This document shows, piece after piece, positions 1-6,694 of a DNA stretch of 20,218 nt. Source of the DNA: JBBRWV01 sp038248985 (GTDB lineage: Bacteria > Planctomycetota > Phycisphaerae > WQYP01); the NCBI GenBank assembly GCA_038248985.1, contig JBBRWV010000068.1, positions 1-20,218 on the forward strand. Direction: 5' to 3'. The stretch's first letter is position 1. Each line of letters begins with the position of its first letter. The position numbers and the translations under genes are program-made. Under the pieces are notes generated by a model that did no database searches, was not told the origin of the DNA, and saw nothing but the letters and a program-made list of their open reading frames with translations.

Positions 1-1
1 C

Positions 2-301
2 CCCCAACCCGTCTACTATTCCGTCTCCCTCGACCCCCGCGAACAAGACCCCACGACTCTATCTAACACCGACACCGCCTGGCTCCGCGAACACAATTAC
101 CTCACCGCTCAACTCACCCCCGAAACCCTTCCCAAAATCCTCGCCGCCCGTCCCGTCGGCACCGAACTCTACGCCCTCCCGCTCCTCCTCCTCTTCGCCC
201 TCCTCATCACCGAACTTTTCATGACTCGTCGCCTCGTCCGTATCCAAACCACCATCAACGCTGCCGAATCCGGCCTCGTCGCCCGCGGGGTGCCCCGATG
301 A
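2..301 (+). CDS. BatA-like membrane protein, C-terminal part (5' end outside window)
   Basis: An open frame enters from the left edge and ends at a TGA that overlaps the ATG of the next gene (ATGA), so the two are probably translationally coupled. The visible 99 residues contain a SLDPREQD segment followed by a WLREH segment, which resembles the C-terminal region of BatA-type proteins, where a VDPRES-like motif precedes the last helix. One clear transmembrane helix follows (ELYALPLLLLFALLITELF) and then a short basic cytoplasmic tail. In planctomycetes such proteins usually sit in a MoxR, DUF58, BatA, VWA gene set thought to act at the cell envelope. The N-terminal BatA domain lies outside the window, so the family call rests on the tail and the downstream VWA neighbour. 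Confidence 0.6.
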   Translation, partial: PQPVYYSVSLDPREQDPTTLSNTDTAWLREHNYLTAQLTPETLPKILAARPVGTELYALPLLLLFALLITELFMTRRLVRIQTTINAAESGLVARGVPR

Positions 302-3300
302 TCACCCTCGCTCAATCCACATCCCTCACCTTCTCCCCCGCCCTCCCCTGGTACGTCCTCATCCCCTCCGCACTCCTCGCAATCCTACTAGTTATCTATC
401 TCTACCGCGAACAACGCAAACTCGCCTCCCGCCCCGCCGTCATCACCCTCACCACCATCCGCATCTCCCTCCTCCTCTTGATCGCCCTACTCCTTCTTCA
501 GCCCTCCCTGCAATACACCACCACCCGCAAAAACGCTGGCACCCTCTGGATCCTCGCCGATCACTCCCTCTCCATGCATTCCCTCGATCCCCAATCCTCC
601 CCACGTGAAAAACTCCACTGGGCCGACGCCCTCGGCCATCTCTCCTCCTCCCTCCGCGAAACCTCCGGTCGCCCTGACCTCCTCACCGCCCACGTCGCCG
701 CCCTCGAAGATTCTTTCGCCAATCTCTCCCCCCAACTCTCTACCGTCCCCGATACTTCCAACCCCGCCCTTCAAGCCCGCCAAATCAACGCCTTTCTTGA
801 CACCCTCACCCCCTGGACCGATCAAGCCGACGCCATCGTCAAGCTCATCAAGGCCGATCCCGCACTCCAGAAAGACTCCGCCCCCCTCGTCGAAAAAATC
901 GACCGCGCCGCCGCCCTCCTCCGCGCCGGCATCGTCGCCGCCCGCAAAAAAAACACCCTCCACGAAGCCTCCGACGCCATCAATTGGCCCACCATTCAAG
1001 CCAATCTCACCCTCGCCTCTCGTGAAATCTCCGCCCTCGCCCTCGCCGCCGATACCGCCTTCCTCCGCACGCATTCCGCCGATTCCTCCCTCTCCTCCGG
1101 CCTCTCCCGCGTCACCAAAGTCCCCCGCTCTGAACTCGCCTTCCTTGCCCTCACCGCTTCCGAAAACCGCCCCCAACCCCTCTTCCGCAGCCTCCCTGAA
1201 AAATACCGCACCCGCCTCGCCGGCTTCGCCGATTCCGCCCAGGCCACCGGCACCGTCGACGTCTCCACCTTCGGCGACATCCTCAAGCAAACCCTCAACG
1301 CCCGCCCGCAATCCCCCGCCCTCAGCATTTCTCCATCCCCGCCCACCTCCGCCAACATCCCCTCCGCCCCCGGCCAGGCAGTGGGGGGGCTCACAAATTC
1401 CGGCTCCACCAGCATCGCCGCCGCACTCCAACTCGTCTCCGAACAACTCGCCCCCGATGAACCCGCCTCCGTCATCCTCCTCACCGATGGCCGACACAAC
1501 CTCCCCGGCGATCCCGCCGAAACCGCCCGCCTCCTCGCCGCCCGCGGCGTCCGCGTCTACGGCATCCTCGTCGGCTCCGCCCTCGTCTCCCCCGATGCCG
1601 CCGTCGAACAAGTCGATGCCCCCGATTGGATCTACCGCGATGACACCCTCACCGCACGCGCCCTCATCCGCCTCGACGGCCTGCAAAATCAGAAAATCCG
1701 CGTCGAACTCCTCCGCGCCGGCGTCGTCGTCAGCTCCGAAACCCTCGCCGTCACCTCCGCTCAATCCGTCGAACCTGTCACCTTCATCGACAAGCCCCCC
1801 GTCCCGCCCACCGCCTCCGCTCCCTCCGCTTCCTTCGAATACGAGATCCGCGCCGTCCCCGCCCTCGGCGAATCCAACCTCGCCAACAATCGCCAATCCT
1901 TCCGCGTCACCACCCGCAGAGACAAACTCTTCGCCCTCCTCATCGATGACCGCCCCCGCTGGGAATTCCGCTACCTCGCCACCTTTCTCGAGCGCGACTC
2001 CCGCCTCAAAACCCAAACCATCCTCCTCAACCCCGCAAAAATCGCCGGCATCGCTTCCCCGCCGCCCGTCAAAGCCTCCCCCAACAATCCCCGCCCCGAA
2101 GCCCAACTCCTCCCTCAAACGCTTGAAGAATGGCAAGCCTTCGATTTCCTCATCATCGGCGACGTACCGCCCTCCACCTTCACCCCCGAGCAACAACAAT
2201 TCATCGCCGCCTCCGTCCGCGACAAAGGCGCCACCCTCATCACCATCGCCGGCGAACGCCAAATGCCCGCCGCCTACGCCCGCACGCCCCTCTCCGATCT
2301 CCTCCCCGTCACCGAAGCCTCGCAATTCACCACCGACCAGATCACCCGCCATGCCAAAGAAGGCTTCCGCATCCACCTCGCCCCCGAAGGCCACGTCTCC
2401 CTCCTCGGCCAACTCGGCCTCGATGCCGCCTCCAACACCTCCCTCTGGTCCGCCACCCCCGCCTGGTATTGGCACAGCCCTTTCACCCAAGCCAAACCCT
2501 CGGCCTCCGTCATCTGGTCCTTCTCCGAGCTCGACCCCTCCCGCCGCCCCGACAACAACCTCGCCCCCCCGGCACCACCTCCCGGCTCCCTCGCCGCCGC
2601 ACGCCGCAACTCCCTCCTCTCCTCCCTTAACATCGGCCTCGGCAAATCCCTTCACCTCGCCTCTGATCAATCTTGGCGCCTCCGCCAGGTCCAGGGACAT
2701 AATATCCACGACCGCTTCTGGGGACAGGTCGTCCGCTGGGCCGTCGGCTCCGAACTCCCCGCCGGTGGAAAATTCGTCCGCTTCGGCGCCTCCCGCGCCC
2801 GCTACGCCCAGGGCGAACCCGTCACCATCACCGCCAAAATCCTCAAGGAAGATCTCACCCCCTACACCGGCCTCGCCATCAGCGCCACCGCCCGCTTCGC
2901 ACCCACCGCCCCCTCCGCGCCGCCCACCCCCATCCTCGCCACCGCCTCCCTCTCCGAATCCCCCGATGCCCCCGGCTACTACCGCGGCACCCTCGGCGGC
3001 CTTTCTCCCGGCGATCTCGAAATTTCCCTCCAAAGCCCCGAAACCGACCGCCTCCTCGATTCCGACCCCACCGTCATCCAACGCTCCCTCCTCATCAAAA
3101 TCTCCCCTCAACTCAATCTCGAACAACGCAACACCAACACTGACCTCGCCCAACTCACCCGCATCACCCGCGCCGGCAACGGCTTCACCGTCCTCGCACC
3201 CTACGCCGACGTCCTCGCCGCACACCTCCCCGACATCCAGCAAACCCTCACCCTGCAAAAACAAATCGGCCTCTTCACCAGCCCCGACGACCCCGGCACC

Positions 3301-3387
3301 TACCACGCCCACTGGCTCTTCTTCGCCCTCTTCGCCCTCCTCCTCACCCTTGAATGGACCCTCCGCAAACGCTCCGGCCTAATCTGA
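298..3387 (+). CDS. Membrane VWA-domain protein with glutamine-amidotransferase-like segment
   Basis: This 1029-residue protein has two N-terminal transmembrane helices (about residues 18-37 and 48-69) and one at the C-terminus (about 1005-1021). That fits a membrane-anchored protein of the BatA/VWA envelope family. A von Willebrand factor A domain begins after helix 2. Its MIDAS motif DHSLS is at residues 88-92, a second metal-site Thr/Ser lies near 371-372, and TDG is at 396-398. The gap between the first and second metal motifs is about 280 residues, far longer than usual, so the domain carries a large insertion. Residues 546-559 (ALLIDDRPRWEFRY) open a glutamine-amidotransferase-like fold, as in planctomycete VWA homologues; no nucleophilic Cys is visible there, so it is probably non-catalytic. 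The start overlaps the stop of the BatA-like gene. Codons end overwhelmingly in C. The exact role is unknown. Confidence 0.85.
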   Translation: MITLAQSTSLTFSPALPWYVLIPSALLAILLVIYLYREQRKLASRPAVITLTTIRISLLLLIALLLLQPSLQYTTTRKNAGTLWILADHSLSMHSLDPQSSPREKLHWADALGHLSSSLRETSGRPDLLTAHVAALEDSFANLSPQLSTVPDTSNPALQARQINAFLDTLTPWTDQADAIVKLIKADPALQKDSAPLVEKIDRAAALLRAGIVAARKKNTLHEASDAINWPTIQANLTLASREISALALAADTAFLRTHSADSSLSSGLSRVTKVPRSELAFLALTASENRPQPLFRSLPEKYRTRLAGFADSAQATGTVDVSTFGDILKQTLNARPQSPALSISPSPPTSANIPSAPGQAVGGLTNSGSTSIAAALQLVSEQLAPDEPASVILLTDGRHNLPGDPAETARLLAARGVRVYGILVGSALVSPDAAVEQVDAPDWIYRDDTLTARALIRLDGLQNQKIRVELLRAGVVVSSETLAVTSAQSVEPVTFIDKPPVPPTASAPSASFEYEIRAVPALGESNLANNRQSFRVTTRRDKLFALLIDDRPRWEFRYLATFLERDSRLKTQTILLNPAKIAGIASPPPVKASPNNPRPEAQLLPQTLEEWQAFDFLIIGDVPPSTFTPEQQQFIAASVRDKGATLITIAGERQMPAAYARTPLSDLLPVTEASQFTTDQITRHAKEGFRIHLAPEGHVSLLGQLGLDAASNTSLWSATPAWYWHSPFTQAKPSASVIWSFSELDPSRRPDNNLAPPAPPPGSLAAARRNSLLSSLNIGLGKSLHLASDQSWRLRQVQGHNIHDRFWGQVVRWAVGSELPAGGKFVRFGASRARYAQGEPVTITAKILKEDLTPYTGLAISATARFAPTAPSAPPTPILATASLSESPDAPGYYRGTLGGLSPGDLEISLQSPETDRLLDSDPTVIQRSLLIKISPQLNLEQRNTNTDLAQLTRITRAGNGFTVLAPYADVLAAHLPDIQQTLTLQKQIGLFTSPDDPGTYHAHWLFFALFALLLTLEWTLRKRSGLI

Positions 3388-3462
3388 GTCTCGTCGTCGT
3401 CGTCCCAAATCTCAAACTCCAAATCCCCCCTCGACCCCTCATAAATAAACCCCGCACAAAAA

Positions 3463-3486
3463 TTTCGCTGTCTTCGTGGTTAATTT
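3463..3486. repeat. Single copy of a TTCGTGGTTAAT-type dispersed intergenic motif
   Basis: The stretch between the VWA gene and the GbsR-like ORF contains TCTTCGTGGTTAATTT, preceded by a near-repeat TTTCGCTG. From memory, related sequences (CTTCGTGTCTTCGTGGTT) recur in intergenic regions of many planctomycetes and other environmental bacteria. Only one copy is present here, so repeat status cannot be shown from this window. It lies just 3' of the minus-strand GbsR-like ORF. Confidence 0.3.
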
Positions 3487-3488
3487 AA

Positions 3489-3779
3489 TCACCTCTTCAA
3501 CCCCAACAACTTCCCCACACTCCCACCCATATTCGCCACACTCTTCCACCCGCTCGGCGGCAGCTTCCGCATCTGCCCATACCACCCGCTCATCAGCTCC
3601 ACAAACTCACACAACTCGCGCAACCTCTTCGTCACCGCCGGATCCCCCTCCTGCCTCGCCCCCGATACGCACTCCCGTAAAACCGCCACTGTCCGATGAA
3701 TCCCCCACTTCGTCCCCATCTCCCCCCAATGCAAAACAAACTTCTCTGTCGTCGCCGTCAATTTCATCCAAATCTCCAT
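3489..3779 (-). pseudogene. GbsR/MarR-family regulator remnant lacking the winged-helix core
   Basis: A 96-residue minus-strand ORF starts at ATG 3779; an in-frame TTG at 3800 would add 7 residues. It reads KFVLHWGEMGTKWGIHRTVA, the characteristic N-terminal helix of GbsR-type MarR regulators, then passes directly to VLRECVSGARQEGDP and a segment ending WYGQMRKLP. These resemble the C-terminal dimerisation helices of the same family. Full-length members are roughly 160-200 residues with a winged helix-turn-helix between these parts. Here about 80-90 residues appear to be missing in frame. The result could be a decayed regulator, a DNA-binding-deficient dominant-negative form, or an assembly deletion. 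A TTGACA hexamer lies upstream on the same strand (3822-3817) without a good -10. The family call rests on remembered motifs. Confidence 0.6.
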
Positions 3780-3800
3780 TTTCTGTCCATTCAGAAACAA

Positions 3801-4469
3801 CAGACGTCGATCGCGGTGTCAACAAAAAATCGTCCCTTTCGGCTCACCCCAGACCCCCACCACCCCCAGTAACGACACCCGGCAGGGTGACGCCGTCGCC
3901 CGCCATCGATTGACTCCCGCCACCCCACTATCCAAATGCCCCCGGGGTCTGCTTGTTCGTCATCCCAAGCGACCTCGTACTCCATTCTCCCTCTCTACCC
4001 CTATATGCGTAAAAACCCCTCCAATCCTGCGCGTCACCACCGAAATAAAACGTCCCCAACCTCCATCCACCCAACGACTTACCTCCCTCCAGCACTCCGC
4101 CTGTGCGCCCAAAATTCGTATCTCGCCCCTACAGTGAGAGGACTCATTTATGACATTTCCCATCCCAGCCTCCCACGCCAATCACTCCCCCTCCTTGCGC
4201 CGCCTCCCTTCGCATCTCCCCGCAACTACCCCCTCGGTTTTGCTCAACATCGCCAAAAATGTGGCGGTCTACTTGATTTCATTGATCCAATCACTCCGCC
4301 ACCGTGGCGGTCAACCCATAAACATTGATTTTTTCGCACCGCCCAATCACCCAACCGCAAAAACTCACCCCCATTCCCAAACTTTGCCCCGATCCCCCGC
4401 GAAAGATGAAATTGCCCTGAACCCTACCTACACTTCCTCATTCACAAAACCCTTAACCGAGGTTCACCA
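3801..4469. other. Gene-poor intergenic region
   Basis: I see no convincing gene in these 669 bases. Open frames occur on both strands because the + strand is C-rich and poor in stop codons, but their translations are low-complexity Pro/Ser/Thr or composition-driven. An ATG at 4150 has a good-looking GAGAGGA upstream, yet its frame simply runs out of phase through the next genes. The region holds paired inverted repeats (4251-4312) and the ribosome binding site of the MoxR-like gene. Confidence 0.6.
4251..4312. promoter_or_regulatory. Two linked dyads sharing TGGCGGTC, possible operator
   Basis: The first dyad is CGCCA (4251-4255), a 6-base spacer and TGGCG (4262-4266). The second is CCGCCAC (4296-4302), one base and GTGGCGG (4304-4310). 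Both right arms belong to an exact direct repeat GTGGCGGTC at 4261-4269 and 4304-4312. The dyad centres are about 44-45 bp apart, close to four helical turns. They lie about 160-220 bp upstream of the MoxR-like start. A DNA-binding protein acting as a dimer of dimers would fit, but no regulator is identified. Confidence 0.35.
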
Positions 4470-5912
4470 ATGCCCACTTCCCACCCACCCGCCCCCCGCA
4501 CCCTCGGCCAACTCAAAGCTTCCGGTTACAAATCACTCCCCATCAAAGATGAACTCCGCAAAAACGTCATCGCCCACCTCCAAAAAGGCGACACCGATTC
4601 CCTCTTCCCCGGAATCATCGGCTACCGCGACACCGTCATCCCCCAGCTCATCCACGCCATCCTCTCCAAGCACGACATCCTCTTCCTCGGCCTCCGCGGC
4701 CAAGCCAAAACCCGCATCCTCCGCATGCTCCCCGACCTCCTCGACGAATGGCTCCCCGTCATTGCCGGCAGTGAAATCAACGACGACCCCCTCAACCCCA
4801 TTTCCTCCTACGGCAAAAATCTCATCGCCGAAAATCCGGGAGGGGGCGACGAAACCCCCGTCGAATGGATCCACCGCTCCACCCGCTACCACGAAAAACT
4901 CGCCACCCCCGACGTCACCATCGCCGACCTCATCGGCGAAATCGACCTCGTCAAACACGCCCAGGGACGCTACCTCTCCGATGAATCCACCATGCACTTC
5001 GGCCTCATCCCCCGCACCAACCGCGGCATCTTCGCCCTCAATGAACTCCCCGACCTCGCCCCCAAAATCCAAGTCGGCCTCTTCAACGTCCTCGAAGAAC
5101 GCGACATCCAAATCCGCGGCTACCCCATCCGCCTCAACCTCGATGTTTGCATGGTCTTCTCCGCCAACCCCGAAGACTACACCAACCGCGGCCGCATCGT
5201 CACCCCCCTCAAAGACCGCATCGGCTCCGTCATCCGCACGCACTACCCGCAAAATCCCCAGGAAGGCATCGATATCGTCAAACAAAATGCCTGGCTTCAA
5301 AGAGACAGCGGCATTTCCGTCCACGTCCCCACCTACATCCACAACATCCTCGAAGAATTCGTCCGCCTCGCCCGCACCAGCCCGCACATCAACCAAGCCT
5401 CCGGCGTTTCCGTCCGCTGCTCCATCGCCAACGCCGAAAATGTCGTCTCCTCCGCCGAGCGCCGCGCCCTTCTCCTCCACGAAACCGCCACCGTCGCCCG
5501 CATCGATGATCTCGCCTTCATCCATGCCAGCAGCCGCGGCAAAATTGAACTCATGCTCGCTGACGAAGGCTCCGCCGAAGACAAACTCATCACCGCCATC
5601 CTCGGCGAAGCCATCAAGTCCGTCTTCGACAAACACGCCGACTTCAACACGTACGATGAAATCGCCCTTCAATTCAAGGGCGGCCTCTCACTGCAAGTCG
5701 GCGATGAAGTCCCCACCACCACCCTCCTGGAAAATCTCACCTGCGTCAAAGGCCTCCGCCAGGCCATGGTCGAGTTCGCCCAGGAACTCGACCTCGATTC
5801 CAAAGATCCCGCAGCCCTCGTCTCCGCCGGAGAATTCCTCCTCGAATCCCTCTACGTCCACAACCGCCTCAGCAAGGCCCAAATCCGTGGCAAAACCTTC
5901 TTCAGGAAATGA
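4470..5912 (+). CDS. MoxR/Mg-chelatase-type AAA+ ATPase
   Basis: This 480-residue protein resembles the magnesium-chelatase subunit I / MoxR group of AAA+ ATPases, which remodel or activate partner proteins using ATP. The Walker A motif GLRGQAKT is at residues 74-81. The Walker B region IFALNELPDL spans 187-196, with Asn-Glu as is common in this subgroup. A sensor-like segment SANPEDYTNRG lies at 231-241 and is followed by a conserved LKDRIGS. The C-terminal 200 residues form an alpha-helical lid and an uncharacterised tail. GAGG seven bases before ATG 4470 supports the start. Such ATPases are usually followed by a VWA protein (CoxE-like) that acts as their adaptor. Here the next gene is a convergent MOSC protein, so the partner is missing or located elsewhere. 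Confidence 0.88.
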   Translation: MPTSHPPAPRTLGQLKASGYKSLPIKDELRKNVIAHLQKGDTDSLFPGIIGYRDTVIPQLIHAILSKHDILFLGLRGQAKTRILRMLPDLLDEWLPVIAGSEINDDPLNPISSYGKNLIAENPGGGDETPVEWIHRSTRYHEKLATPDVTIADLIGEIDLVKHAQGRYLSDESTMHFGLIPRTNRGIFALNELPDLAPKIQVGLFNVLEERDIQIRGYPIRLNLDVCMVFSANPEDYTNRGRIVTPLKDRIGSVIRTHYPQNPQEGIDIVKQNAWLQRDSGISVHVPTYIHNILEEFVRLARTSPHINQASGVSVRCSIANAENVVSSAERRALLLHETATVARIDDLAFIHASSRGKIELMLADEGSAEDKLITAILGEAIKSVFDKHADFNTYDEIALQFKGGLSLQVGDEVPTTTLLENLTCVKGLRQAMVEFAQELDLDSKDPAALVSAGEFLLESLYVHNRLSKAQIRGKTFFRK

Positions 5913-5921
5913 TCGCGATCA
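5910..5921. repeat. 12-bp perfect palindrome over the stop codon of the MoxR-like gene
   Basis: TGATCGCGATCA at 5910-5921 equals its own reverse complement. Its first three bases are the stop codon of the MoxR-like gene. It sits in the 43-bp gap between that gene and the convergent MOSC gene. The function is unknown; it has no loop or T-tract and so is not a normal terminator. Confidence 0.5.
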
Positions 5922-5955
5922 AATGGGGGGGAAACAGACAATGGCAACGACGGAA

Positions 5956-6633
5956 TTATGCCTCCAAGCTAAGCAGTTCATTCTTCCAACGTGTACTCAG
6001 CTCTGGAAGCGCCGCCAATTCCGCCGCCTTCGCCCGGTCTTGCTTCCGCCGATACATCACCTGCACCGCCTTACTCACCGTCCATTCCGGATGAACCCGC
6101 GACTCCAAATCAATCCCCATCCCCGCTTCCGCCACCCCTTCATTCAACACCCGCAAATACCACCCACCCCAGCCCCGCTCCCTCACCAGTTTCACGATCA
6201 GCGGCGTTTCCAACCGCCGCGCCAGCTTGGAACAAGGTTGCCGCGCCTGCGTCACCTGCAATCGCAACTCGTTCCCAACTTTCCATATATCCCCAATGCA
6301 CACATTCTCATCGCTGAATCCTTCCACCGAGAAGTTTTCCCCAAACGCCCCGTATTCCATTTCCGGTTTCCCCAACTCCTCCCGCCAAAGCGGATAGTGT
6401 CCCACATCATACGCCAGCACCACATTGTCCACCCCGCCGTGATTGTCGTGATCCGCCTGTTCATCCCCTTCCATTCGATACGTTCCAACCTTCACCGGCC
6501 CTTCCACCAGATTCTTAAAAATGCCGCTTCGCCAATGAGCGTTTCCATAATCTGTCCGCACACCTTCCGGCATCTTCATCACCCGTACCCGCCCCGTTTG
6601 GATGCTCACCAGTTTTCCGACCTGCAAATCCAT
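5956..6633 (-). CDS. MOSC-domain protein (YiiM-like)
   Basis: This 225-residue protein belongs to the MOSC superfamily (molybdenum cofactor sulfurase C-terminal domain), closest to the YiiM-like group. In E. coli YiiM takes part in detoxifying N-hydroxylated bases such as 6-hydroxylaminopurine with molybdenum cofactor. Counting from the chosen start, NHGGVDNVVLAYD is at residues 64-76, GAFGENFS at 95-102, and the conserved cysteine expected to bind the cofactor sits in QARQPCSKLARR at about residue 134. A helical C-terminal extension follows, as in YiiM. The frame is open back to an ATG at 6699, but ATG 6633 is preferred: GAGG lies six bases upstream and the homologous region begins there. 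The gene converges on the MoxR-like ATPase and diverges from the MFS gene. Confidence 0.85.
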   Translation of the reverse strand: MDLQVGKLVSIQTGRVRVMKMPEGVRTDYGNAHWRSGIFKNLVEGPVKVGTYRMEGDEQADHDNHGGVDNVVLAYDVGHYPLWREELGKPEMEYGAFGENFSVEGFSDENVCIGDIWKVGNELRLQVTQARQPCSKLARRLETPLIVKLVRERGWGGWYLRVLNEGVAEAGMGIDLESRVHPEWTVSKAVQVMYRRKQDRAKAAELAALPELSTRWKNELLSLEA

Positions 6634-6639
6634 CGCACA

Positions 6640-6643
6640 CCTC
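6640..6643 (-). promoter_or_regulatory. Ribosome binding site deciding the MOSC start
   Basis: GAGG on the minus strand lies six bases upstream of ATG 6633, within GCGAGGTGTGCG. It favours this start over the in-frame ATG at 6699. Confidence 0.6.
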
Positions 6644-6662
6644 GCATCAAGAACTACTTCCG

Positions 6663-6694
6663 CTACAATATGCTCAACAGTCATGAATTTACAA
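6663..6694. promoter_or_regulatory. Possible overlapping divergent promoters (MOSC and MFS)
   Basis: On the + strand TACAAT (6664-6669) is a good -10 only 13 bases before the MFS ATG, with no clear -35. It would give a near-leaderless transcript, consistent with no visible Shine-Dalgarno there. On the minus strand TATTGT (6670-6665) and TTGTAA (6694-6689) with an 18-base spacer could drive the MOSC gene. The two -10 elements overlap. Matches are partial and the call is tentative. Confidence 0.25.

Noticed and set aside
1383..1389. G7 homopolymer in the VWA gene (another at 5925-5931)
   Set aside because: Considered as phase-variable or frameshift sites, but the VWA frame is intact through the tract and the second lies outside genes.
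487..3382. Very long frames on both strands overlapping the VWA gene (925 codons at 605-3382 on +, 941 codons at 487-3312 on -)
   Set aside because: Translations are Ser/Pro-rich or Gly/Glu-rich composition artefacts; the 298-3387 frame has clear domain motifs.
3390..3402. Short GTC microsatellite after the VWA gene
   Set aside because: Only four units; no sign of function, and no hairpin to make it a terminator.
3476..3913. 145-codon + strand frame between the VWA and MoxR-like genes
   Set aside because: Ser/Thr/Pro low complexity, and it is antisense to the GbsR-like ORF, which has recognisable family motifs.
5909..6094. 61-codon + strand frame overlapping the MoxR-like stop (ATGA), a possible VWA partner start
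   Set aside because: The translation has no VWA-like sequence, and it lies antisense to the MOSC coding region.
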